Origin: Succinimonas sp045124755
Lineage (GTDB): Bacteria > Pseudomonadota > Gammaproteobacteria > Enterobacterales > Succinivibrionaceae
NCBI RefSeq assembly: GCF_045124755.1
Contig: NZ_JBGVMK010000140.1
DNA length: 64,000 nt
Direction: 5' to 3' (one strand)
The notes under the pieces were generated by a model. It did no database searches. It saw only the letters and a program-made list of their open reading frames with translations, and was not told the DNA's origin. The position numbers and the translations under genes were made by a program. This document shows, one piece after another, positions 54,301 to 61,730 of the stretch. How positions within the stretch are numbered: the stretch's first letter is position 1; each line of letters opens with the position of its first letter.

Positions 54301-55302
54301 TTAACCAAGGAGACTCAGGGCGGCCTGCGGTCTCTGGTTGGCCTGGGTCAGAATGGACTGGGAGGCCTGCTGGATAATGTTCTGCTGGGTCATGGCCGCA
54401 GTCTCGGAGGCGAAGTCGGTGTCTCTGATGCGGCTTCTGGCAGCGGAAACATTCTCAGCCACATTGCTCTGGTTTCTGATGGTGGATTCCAGACGGTTCT
54501 GCACGGCGCCGAGCTCAGCCCGCTTGCTGTCAATGGTGGCAATGAATTTGTCAATATTGGCCAGGGTATTCTGCGCGGTCTTGGCGGAGGATACGTCAAA
54601 GGACACATTAGAGGTGGTGGCCCCCTGCTTCAGGAATCTGTCCTTGCCGGCATCTTCAGCACCATCAGCTTCAAGATATTTGGCATCTCCCAGAGAGTTG
54701 GCCAAAGCCACATCGGCAACGCTGAACCCCAGCTTATTGGTGCCGTTACTGAGTTCGATGGAAATCTTCTGATTGGTATCCGCGCCAACCTGGAAATCCA
54801 CCTGAGAACTGGTGCGATTGTAGGCATCGGCAGCAGCTGCAGCCAAAGCGCCGCTGGTAACCTTGGCGGACTTCTCGCCGGTAAGGAGTCTCTGCGCCGT
54901 GCCGCCGAAGGTGGTGTCCCGGGAAATTCTGTCAATCTCGGAACACAGGGAATCCACCTCCTGCTGAATGGCGGTGCGGTCAGCTTCAGAGTTGGTGCCG
55001 TTAGCGGACTGAAGAGCCAGAGTGCGAATGCGCTGGTACATGGTGACCATCTCGTCCATGGCTCCTTCAGCGGTCTGAGCGAAGGAGATGCCGTCCTGAG
55101 CATTGCGGTTGCCCTGGTTAAGGCCGTTGATCTGGGAGGTGAGACGGTCGGAAATCTGGAGTCCTGCGGCATCGTCCTTGGCGCTGTTAATGCGGAGACC
55201 GGAGGCCAGACGCTTGTAGGAGGTATCCAGAGCATTGGTGGAGTTTGCCATCATCCGCTGAGCGTTCAGGGATGAAGAATTGGTATTGACGTAAAGTGCC
55301 AT
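54301..55302 (-). CDS. Flagellin 13 (array member)
   Basis: 333 residues; shares the MALYVNTNSSSLN start and leader with locus 12. Centre: GTAQRLLTGEKSAKVTSGAL, AYNRTSSQVDFQVGADTNQK, VADVALANSLGDAKYLEADG and TTSNVSFDVSSAKTAQNTLA. The end reads SILTQANQRPQAALSLLG, slightly different from the array consensus. Confidence 0.96.
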   Translation of the reverse strand: MALYVNTNSSSLNAQRMMANSTNALDTSYKRLASGLRINSAKDDAAGLQISDRLTSQINGLNQGNRNAQDGISFAQTAEGAMDEMVTMYQRIRTLALQSANGTNSEADRTAIQQEVDSLCSEIDRISRDTTFGGTAQRLLTGEKSAKVTSGALAAAAADAYNRTSSQVDFQVGADTNQKISIELSNGTNKLGFSVADVALANSLGDAKYLEADGAEDAGKDRFLKQGATTSNVSFDVSSAKTAQNTLANIDKFIATIDSKRAELGAVQNRLESTIRNQSNVAENVSAARSRIRDTDFASETAAMTQQNIIQQASQSILTQANQRPQAALSLLG

Positions 55303-55404
55303 TTTATGTTCCTCTCAAAAACTATGTCTCAGCATCTCGCGCTCATCTTCTTCACAACCCGGACGCTGAATTATTATTGGTCAGGGATCATCCCCGTATA
55401 ACAT

Positions 55405-55475
55405 CTTAGCGGCTGTTTTCCGGATAAGTTCACCACTTTTTCCGGAATTCCCTGAAAAAACCGTCCCGGATCACG
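55405..55475 (-). promoter_or_regulatory. Sigma-28-type promoter and CRP-like box of flagellin 13
   Basis: -35 TGAA (55429-55432), 15-bp spacer, -10 GCCGCTAAG (55405-55413). CRP-like half ACCGT-N6-TCACG at 55460-55475, centre 62.5 bp. Confidence 0.73.
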
Positions 55476-55578
55476 CTGCTCAGTATCAGCCAGGCGCTGC
55501 CGCCGTGTCATTTTCAGGGGATGCCTGACGACACGCCGGGCACGCCCCTCCCAAAACCGCCGCTCATAAAAACAGAAA

Positions 55579-55598
55579 CCCCGTCCTAAGGGACAGGG
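55579..55598 (-). terminator. Terminator of flagellin 14
   Basis: Array-type hairpin followed by TTTCTG. Confidence 0.75.
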
Positions 55599-55625
55599 CT
55601 TTTATCGTCAGGTTTCCGGCAGAGA

Positions 55626-56501
55626 TTAGCCGAGGAGGCTCAGAGCTACCTGAGGCCGCTGGTTGGCCTGGCTCAGAATGGACTGGGAGGCCTGCTGGAT
55701 AATGTTCTGCTGAGTCATGGCCGCAGTCTCGGAGGCGAAGTCGGTGTCTCTGATGCGGCTTCTGGCAGCGGAAACATTCTCAGACACGTTGCTCTGGTTT
55801 CTGATGGTGGATTCCAGACGGTTCTGCACGGCGCCGAACTCGGCTCTCTTGGAGTCAACTGTGGCAATGAAGGTATCAATGTTAGAGAGAACCTTCTGAG
55901 CCTTAGTTGCATCTGTAATGTCAAAAGCGGTTCCGCTCATATACTCAGTAGAAGTGCCGATCTTAGCGGCAAGAGTAGCTACATGCCAGTCGTTAACGGC
56001 TTCAGTTCCGACCTTGCCCTTGGTATCCACGGAAATAGTCTGATTGGCATCGGCGCCCACCTGGAAATTTACAACGCCCTTCCCAAAAATGCTGCCGTCG
56101 CCGCCGAAGGTGGTCTGATCGTTAATGCGGTCAATTTCAGCGCAGAGGGAGGTTACCTCCTGCTGAAGAGCCGTGCGGTCAGCGGTTGAGTTGGTGCCGT
56201 TGGCAGACTGGAGAGCCAGGGTGCGGATGCGCTGATACATGGTGGTCATTTCGTCCATGGCGCCTTCGGCGGTCTGAGCGAAAGAGATGCCATCCTGAGC
56301 GTTTCTGTTGCCCTGATTAAGGCCGTTTATCTGGGAAGTAAGACGGTCGGAAATCTGGAGTCCTGCGGCATCGTCCTTGGCGCTGTTGATGCGGAGACCG
56401 GAGGCCAGACGTCTGTAGGAGGTATCCAGGGAGTTTGTGGAATTGGCCATCATCCGCTGAGCATTCAGTGACGAGGCATTGGTATTGACATACAGTGCCA
56501 T
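55626..56501 (-). CDS. Flagellin 14 (shortest intact array member)
   Basis: 291 residues; the centre (135-207) is only about 73 residues: GSIFGKGVVNFQVGADANQT, GTEAVNDWHVATLAAKIGTS and GTAFDITDATKAQKVLSNID. N-core has NSLDTSYRRLASG where others have NALDTSYKRLASG. Leader carries a CTTCC-ATGA-GGAAG hairpin before GAGAGGAACAT. Confidence 0.96.
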   Translation of the reverse strand: MALYVNTNASSLNAQRMMANSTNSLDTSYRRLASGLRINSAKDDAAGLQISDRLTSQINGLNQGNRNAQDGISFAQTAEGAMDEMTTMYQRIRTLALQSANGTNSTADRTALQQEVTSLCAEIDRINDQTTFGGDGSIFGKGVVNFQVGADANQTISVDTKGKVGTEAVNDWHVATLAAKIGTSTEYMSGTAFDITDATKAQKVLSNIDTFIATVDSKRAEFGAVQNRLESTIRNQSNVSENVSAARSRIRDTDFASETAAMTQQNIIQQASQSILSQANQRPQVALSLLG

Positions 56502-56602
56502 TTTATGTTCCTCTCAAAAATGTTTGAGCTTCCTCATGGAAGTCCGAATTTATAGTTATTTGCGGAAGACTGCTTCATGCGAAGAGACCGCTATAGTGAC
56601 TA

Positions 56603-56673
56603 CGTAGCGGCCGGTTTCCGAAAAACTTAACCCCTGACCCCGCTGTTATTGCAGTTTTGTGATAAATGTCTTA
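56603..56673 (-). promoter_or_regulatory. Sigma-28-type promoter and CRP-like box of flagellin 14
   Basis: -35 TTAA (56627-56630), 15-bp spacer, -10 GCCGCTACG (56603-56611). CRP-like TGTGA-N6-TCTTA at 56658-56673, centre 62.5 bp. Confidence 0.72.
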
Positions 56674-56708
56674 TCGCATAATTCTGAACACAATGTGAAC
56701 ATAAAAAA

Positions 56709-56726
56709 CCCCGTCCGGGGACAGGG
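56709..56726 (-). terminator. Terminator of flagellin 15
   Basis: Array-type hairpin with a shorter loop, followed by TTTTTTA. Confidence 0.8.
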
Positions 56727-56777
56727 CTTTGATCATTACGTTTGCGGGATCAGCGCCGGCTGTTAGCAGACCGGAGA

Positions 56778-57722
56778 TTAGCCGAGGAGGCTCAGCGCTA
56801 CCTGGGGCCGCTGGTTGGCCTGACTCAGAATGGACTGGGAGGCCTGCTGGATAATGTTCTGCTGGGTCATGGCCGCAGTCTCGGAGGCGAAGTCGGTGTC
56901 TCTGATGCGGCTTCTGGCGGCGGAAACATTTTCAGCCACGTTGCTCTGGTTTCTGATAGTGGATTCCAGACGGTTCTGTGCGGCGCCGAAGTCAGCTCTC
57001 TTGGCATCAACAGTGGCGATGTAAGCGTCAATGCTGGCCAGAACATCCTGAGCCTTCTCCTGACTGGAAATATCAAACGTCTTTGTCGTTGTGCCCTTGA
57101 CGCCGATATTCTCAGCAACCTGATCCTCTTCATCTTTCAGATTTTCAACAGTGCCCAGAGTGGTAATAAGATTGGTAACCCCCCAGCCGGCAGATCCCAG
57201 AACCTTTCCAGTCGAGCCGTCAGCCTTTTTGGTGTCCTTGTCAAAAGATATTGAAATCTTCTGATTGTTATCCGCCCCTACCTGAAAGTCTATCGAAGAC
57301 TTGCCGATAAGGATCTGCTCACCGGCGAATTTGGTATCCTCGGCTATTCTGTCGATTTCGCCGCACAGGGCTTCCACCTCCTGCTGGAGGGCGGTGCGGT
57401 CGGCGCCGGAGTTGGTGCCGTTAGCGGACTGGAGAGCCAGGGTGCGGATGCGCTGGTACATATTGGTCATTTCGTCCATGGCGCCTTCTGCGGTCTGGGC
57501 ATAGGAAATGCCGTCCTGAGCATTGCGGTTACCCTGGTTAAGGCCGTTTATCTGGGAGGTAAGACGATCGGAGATCTGGAGTCCTGCAGCATCGTCCTTG
57601 GCGCTGTTGATGCGGAGACCGGAGGCGAGACGCTTGTAGGAGGTGTCCAGAGCATTAGTGGAGTTTGCCATCATCCGCTGGGCATTCAGCGACGAGGCAT
57701 TGGTATTGACATAAAGAGCCAT
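56778..57722 (-). CDS. Flagellin 15 (array member)
   Basis: 314 residues. Centre: EQILIGKSSIDFQVGADNNQ, KISISFDKDTKKADGSTGKV, GSAGWGVTNLITTLGTVENL, then an acidic KDEEDQVAEN and KTFDISSQEKAQDVLASID. With VDAKRADFGAAQNR it matches locus 4, eleven genes away; the pair shares the block EQILIGKSSIDFQVGAD almost base for base. Confidence 0.96.
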   Translation of the reverse strand: MALYVNTNASSLNAQRMMANSTNALDTSYKRLASGLRINSAKDDAAGLQISDRLTSQINGLNQGNRNAQDGISYAQTAEGAMDEMTNMYQRIRTLALQSANGTNSGADRTALQQEVEALCGEIDRIAEDTKFAGEQILIGKSSIDFQVGADNNQKISISFDKDTKKADGSTGKVLGSAGWGVTNLITTLGTVENLKDEEDQVAENIGVKGTTTKTFDISSQEKAQDVLASIDAYIATVDAKRADFGAAQNRLESTIRNQSNVAENVSAARSRIRDTDFASETAAMTQQNIIQQASQSILSQANQRPQVALSLLG

Positions 57723-57831
57723 TTTATTTTCCTCTCGTAGTTATCAATCTCGGCTTTGCCGCAGCCGCTGAAAATGCTCATTACGGAAGCTGACAGCTGC
57801 CGATTTATCAGACACTTCAACTGTCACGTAA

Positions 57832-57903
57832 TTTAGCGGCAATAATTTGGAAGAATTCAGTCCCGCTGCTCATTGTTCCCGCAAAAAACGATCTGGGATC
57901 ACG
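57832..57903 (-). promoter_or_regulatory. Sigma-28-type promoter and CRP-like box of flagellin 15
   Basis: -35 TGAA (57856-57859), 15-bp spacer, -10 GCCGCTAAA (57832-57840). CRP-like ACGAT-N6-TCACG at 57888-57903, centre 63.5 bp. Confidence 0.73.
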
Positions 57904-57959
57904 TTTATCAGAAAGATCTGCGCCGGTGCGGTTGTTGTCTCCGCCATCAAAAACAAAAA

Positions 57960-57977
57960 CCCCGTCCGATGACAGGG
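57960..57977 (-). terminator. Terminator of flagellin 16
   Basis: CCCTGTC/GACGGGG stem followed by TTTTTG. Confidence 0.75.
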
Positions 57978-58029
57978 CTTTTATCATTATGTTCGCGGGA
58001 GCATCATCGTCTCTTATCAGTCCTGATGA

Positions 58030-58920
58030 TTAGCCGAGAAGGCTCAGAGCTACCTGGGGTCTCTGGTTGGCCTGGCTCAGAATGGACTGGGAGGCCTGCT
58101 GGATAATGTTCTGCTGGGTCATGGCCGCAGTCTCGGAGGCGAAATCTGTGTCTCTGATGCGGCTTCTGGCAGCGGAAACATTCTCAGACACGTTGCTCTG
58201 GTTTCTGATGGTGGATTCCAGACGGTTCTGCACAGCACCAAACTCGGCTCTCTTTGAGTCAACCGCGGCAATGTACTTATCAATATTTGCCAGCACCAGC
58301 TGGGCCTTGCTCTGGGTGGAAATATCAAACTTGTCGCCGGATGTGTAATTGCCGGCATCTTCTCCGCCGTTATCTTCTATGGCTTGAGCCAGTGTTCCTA
58401 CATGCCAGTTGCCAAGATCCTGACTGCCGATCTTGCCCTTGGTATTTACGGATATGGTCTGACCGGAATCAGCTCCCACCTGAAACGACACAGTACCTTT
58501 GTTCAGGAGAGCTCCATCGCCGCCGAATGTGGTCTGATCGTTAATACGGGTAATTTCATCGCAAAGGGAGTTTACCTCCTCCTGAAGAGCGGTGCGGTCA
58601 GCGGTACTGTTGGTGCCGTTGGCAGACTGGAGAGCCAGGGTACGAATCCTCTGGTACATATTGGTCATTTCGTCCATGGCGCCTTCAGCGGTCTGAGCAA
58701 AGGAAATGCCGTCCTGAGCATTGCGGTTACCCTGATTAAGGCCGTTTATCTGGGAGGTAAGACGGTCGGAAATCTGGAGCCCTGCGGCATCGTCCTTGGC
58801 GCTGTTAATGCGGAGACCGGAGGCCAGACGCTTGTAGGAGGTATCCAGAGCATTAGTGGAATTTGCCATCATGCGCTGGGCATTCAGCGACGAGGCGTTG
58901 GTGTTAACATAGAGTGCCAT
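58030..58920 (-). CDS. Flagellin 16 (array member)
   Basis: 296 residues. Centre (DW/NW type): GALLNKGTVSFQVGADSGQT, GSQDLGNWHVGTLAQAIEDN, then GDKFDISTQSKAQLVLANID. Nearly a twin of locus 18, which lies two positions away with the very different locus 17 between them; differences are concentrated in the centre. N-core has ALQEEVNSLCDEITRINDQT. Confidence 0.96.
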   Translation of the reverse strand: MALYVNTNASSLNAQRMMANSTNALDTSYKRLASGLRINSAKDDAAGLQISDRLTSQINGLNQGNRNAQDGISFAQTAEGAMDEMTNMYQRIRTLALQSANGTNSTADRTALQEEVNSLCDEITRINDQTTFGGDGALLNKGTVSFQVGADSGQTISVNTKGKIGSQDLGNWHVGTLAQAIEDNGGEDAGNYTSGDKFDISTQSKAQLVLANIDKYIAAVDSKRAEFGAVQNRLESTIRNQSNVSENVSAARSRIRDTDFASETAAMTQQNIIQQASQSILSQANQRPQVALSLLG

Positions 58921-59059
58921 GTTTTTTCCCTCTCAAAACTGTCCCGGATCCTCACGGAAGTACCTGAAAATACTCGGAAATCAGTTATTGTTATCGTTGT
59001 TATTGCGGAACCTGAGCATGTCGGTGTCGGCAGATCCGAAAAACCTGCTCCCGCAATAT

Positions 59060-59131
59060 CGTAGCGGCTTAACAGCGCCGAACTTGACACCAAAAACGAG
59101 TTAAAAAATACATTTTGCGACCGGAGTCACC
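59060..59131 (-). promoter_or_regulatory. Sigma-28-type promoter and CRP-like box of flagellin 16
   Basis: -35 TCAA (59084-59087), 15-bp spacer, -10 GCCGCTACG (59060-59068). CRP-like TGCGA-N6-TCACC at 59116-59131, centre 63.5 bp. Confidence 0.72.
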
Positions 59132-59215
59132 GCATTCGTTTCAGACCTGATGTTTCGTTATGGGGCCGAGGTTTCGTTATGGTGATAGTCGCGTTTTTTC
59201 TCCGGACACAAAAAA

Positions 59216-59234
59216 CCCCGTCCGGGGACAGGGG
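59216..59234 (-). terminator. Terminator of flagellin 17
   Basis: Array-type hairpin (CCCCTGTCC/GGACGGGG) followed by TTTTTTG. Confidence 0.8.
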
Positions 59235-59260
59235 TTTAATCATGTTTTGCGGTACTGTGA

Positions 59261-60352
59261 TTACCCGAGGAGGCTCAGCGCTGCCTGAGTTCGCTGATTA
59301 GCCTGGCTCAGAATGGACTGGGAGGCCTGCTGGATAATGTTCTGCTGGGTCATGGCCGCAGTCTCGGAGGCAAAGTCGGTGTCTCTGATGCGGCTTCTGG
59401 CAGCGGCAACATTCTCAGATACGTTGCTCTGGTTTCTGACGGTGGATTCCAAACGGTTCTGGACAGCGCCGTATTCCGCTCTTTTCGCATCAACAGCGGC
59501 AATGAAATCGTCGATCCTTGCCAGAACGGCCTGGGCCTTGCCCGGATCTGTAATGTCAAATACGGTGATTATATCTTCCTCATCTGCGGTGGCATCATCT
59601 GCCGCTTTCGAGCCGTCTGCGTTGACAAGTCTTGTGTAATCGCCGGCAGTGCCAATCTTTGATGCCAGCGAGCCGATTTTCCAGTCAGCCAGGGCTTCTC
59701 CTGCGGTTTCGTCTTCATCGTCACCTGCTACGATTCCGCCTTCATCATCACCTACTACGGCTCCGCCTACCGCACCTTCATCTACTACGGCTCCGCCTGC
59801 TGTACTGCCACCGTCGCCATCATCATCGTCATCTCCAGCGACTGTTCCCGAGGCAGCTGACTCAAAATACGCCCGGGTATCGACAGAGATGAACTCGTTA
59901 GCGTTTGCCCCTACCTGAAATTTAATTTCACCTTTGCTCAGAAGAGGCTCGCCGCCAAAAGTCGTATCCTTGTCTATCCTGTTAATTTCAAAGCAGAGCT
60001 GAGTTACTTCCTGCTGCAAAGCCTCGCGATCCCTGTCGCTGTTGGTGCCGTTGGCGGACTGGAGAGCCAAAGTGCGAATGCGCTGATACATATTGGCCAT
60101 TTCATCCATGGCTCCTTCAGCGGTCTGAGCGAAGGAGATGCCGTCCTGAGCATTGCGGTTGCCCTGATTAAGGCCGTTTATCTGGGAGGTAAGACGGTCG
60201 GAAATCTGCAGTCCTGCGGCATCATCCTTGGCGCTGTTAATGCGAAGACCGGAGGCCAGACGCTTGTAGGAGGTATCCAGAGCATTGGTGGAGTTTGCCA
60301 TCATCCGCCGGGCATTCAGGGATGAAGCATTGGTATTGACGTAAAGAGCCAT
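59261..60352 (-). CDS. Flagellin 17 (longest array member, Asp/Gly/Val-rich insert)
   Basis: 363 residues. The centre (135-279) starts EPLLSKGEIKFQVGANANEF, then has an insert of about 50 residues built from Asp-rich and Ala/Gly/Val-rich units (GDDDDDGDGGSTAGGAVVDE, GAVGGAVVGDDEGG) before ALADWKIGSLASKIGTAGDY. The insert is encoded by imprecise direct repeats. Apart from it, the centre is of the DW type and the N-core (LCFEINRIDKDTTF) matches locus 10. The Asp-rich pattern could bind calcium on the filament surface; inference only. Start reads SLNARRMMANS. Confidence 0.95.
   Translation of the reverse strand: MALYVNTNASSLNARRMMANSTNALDTSYKRLASGLRINSAKDDAAGLQISDRLTSQINGLNQGNRNAQDGISFAQTAEGAMDEMANMYQRIRTLALQSANGTNSDRDREALQQEVTQLCFEINRIDKDTTFGGEPLLSKGEIKFQVGANANEFISVDTRAYFESAASGTVAGDDDDDGDGGSTAGGAVVDEGAVGGAVVGDDEGGIVAGDDEDETAGEALADWKIGSLASKIGTAGDYTRLVNADGSKAADDATADEEDIITVFDITDPGKAQAVLARIDDFIAAVDAKRAEYGAVQNRLESTVRNQSNVSENVAAARSRIRDTDFASETAAMTQQNIIQQASQSILSQANQRTQAALSLLG
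59752..59797. repeat. Direct repeat in the flagellin 17 insert
   Basis: CTACTACGGCTCCGCCT occurs at 59752-59768 and 59781-59797, 29 bases apart. A period of 29 is not a multiple of three, so recombination between these two copies would shift the frame. Confidence 0.85.
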
Positions 60353-60432
60353 TTTATTTTCCCCTCAAATGGTTGTGAATCACGGCTTTTGCTGCGGCTG
60401 CCGATTTATCAGACACCTTAACTGTCACATAA

Positions 60433-60503
60433 CTTAGCGTAAACTGCCTGGAAAAATACACCCCCGCTGATCAATATTCTGCAAAAATCGATCCGGGATC
60501 ACG
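60433..60503 (-). promoter_or_regulatory. Sigma-28-type promoter and CRP-like box of flagellin 17
   Basis: -35 TGTA (60457-60460), 15-bp spacer, -10 TACGCTAAG (60433-60441). CRP-like TCGAT-N6-TCACG at 60488-60503, centre 62.5 bp. Confidence 0.7.
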
Positions 60504-60554
60504 TTTAGAAAGATCTGCGCTGGCAACGGCCGTCTCCGCCATCAGAAACAAAAA

Positions 60555-60572
60555 CCCCGTCCGAAGACAGGG
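60555..60572 (-). terminator. Terminator of flagellin 18
   Basis: CCCTGTC/GACGGGG stem followed by TTTTTG. Confidence 0.75.
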
Positions 60573-60602
60573 CTTTAATCATCATGCTTGCGGGCTCGCA
60601 GC

Positions 60603-61493
60603 TTATCCGAGGAGGCTCAGTGCTACCTGCGGTCTCTGGTTGGCCTGGCTCAGAATGGACTGGGAGGCCTGCTGGATAATGTTCTGCTGGGTCATGGCCG
60701 CTGTCTCGGAAGCGAAGTCTGTGTCTCTGATGCGGCTTCTGGCAGCGGAAACATTCTCAGACACATTGCTCTGGTTTCTGATGGTGGATTCCAGACGGTT
60801 CTGCACCGCGCCGAACTCGGCTCTCTTGGAGTCAACAGCGGCAATGTACTTATCAATATTTGCCAGCACCTTCTGAGCCTTGTCCTGGGTGGAAATATCA
60901 AAATTGTCGCCGGATGTGTAATTGGCGGCATCCTCTCCGCCCTCGGCTTCAATGGCTGCCGCCAGTGTTCCTACATGCCAGTTGGTAAGATCTGTGTCAC
61001 CGATCTTGCCCTTGGTATTTATAGATATGGTCTGACCGGAATCAGCCCCCACCTGAAATGACACCGAACCTTTGTTCAGGAGAGCTCCGTCGCCGCCGAA
61101 GGTGGTCTGATCGTTAATACGGGTAATTTCCGAGCAGAGGGAGGTTACCTCCTGCTGGAGAGCGGTGCGGTCGGCGGTGCTGTTGGTGCCGTTGGCAGAC
61201 TGGAGAGCCAGGGTGCGGATGCGCTGGTACATATTGGTCATCTCGTCCATGGCGCCTTCAGCGGTCTGGGCAAAGGAAATACCGTCCTGAGCATTGCGGT
61301 TACCCTGATTAAGACCGTTTATCTGGGAGGTAAGACGGTCGGAAATCTGGAGACCTGCGGCATCGTCCTTGGCGCTGTTAATGCGAAGACCGGAGGCCAG
61401 ACGCTTGTAGGAGGTATCGAGAGCATTGGTGGAATTTGCCATCATCCGCTGAGCATTCAGTGACGAGGCATTGGTATTGACATAGAGTGCCAT
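60603..61493 (-). CDS. Flagellin 18 (array member)
   Basis: 296 residues. Centre: GALLNKGSVSFQVGADSGQT, GDTDLTNWHVGTLAAAIEAE and GDNFDISTQDKAQKVLANID. Twin of locus 16. First internal-type gene next to the divergent locus 19. Leader has a CTTTCC-ATGA-GGAAGC hairpin like that of locus 14. Confidence 0.96.
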   Translation of the reverse strand: MALYVNTNASSLNAQRMMANSTNALDTSYKRLASGLRINSAKDDAAGLQISDRLTSQINGLNQGNRNAQDGISFAQTAEGAMDEMTNMYQRIRTLALQSANGTNSTADRTALQQEVTSLCSEITRINDQTTFGGDGALLNKGSVSFQVGADSGQTISINTKGKIGDTDLTNWHVGTLAAAIEAEGGEDAANYTSGDNFDISTQDKAQKVLANIDKYIAAVDSKRAEFGAVQNRLESTIRNQSNVSENVSAARSRIRDTDFASETAAMTQQNIIQQASQSILSQANQRPQVALSLLG

Positions 61494-61597
61494 GGTATTT
61501 TCCTCTCAAAACGTACTTTAAGTACTGTTAAGCTTCCTCATGGAAAGCCGTATTATTATGGTAATTGCGGGACGGCGTAAGACAGCCCCTCTTATCC

Positions 61598-61659
61598 CTT
61601 AGCGTCCGCCTTATGGAATTCTTGACCGCTCATCTGGAATATTTGTGATCCGAGCTGCT
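61598..61659 (-). promoter_or_regulatory. Sigma-28-type promoter and CRP-like half-site of flagellin 18
   Basis: -35 TCAA (61622-61625), 15-bp spacer, -10 GACGCTAAG (61598-61606). TGTGA-N6-CTGCT at 61644-61659 gives one good arm, centre 53.5 bp from the -10 end. Confidence 0.65.
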
Positions 61660-61730
61660 TTTTTGGGAGAATAACAGGAATGCTGTTTTGACGTGATGCT
61701 GCTTGCTGCCGGTGTTAAATATCCCGGGAA

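Noticed and set aside
43374..60572. Regularly spaced identical hairpins considered as a CRISPR-like array
   Set aside because: Spacing is about 1.2 kb with genes between, and each hairpin is followed by a T run in the direction of transcription; these are terminators.
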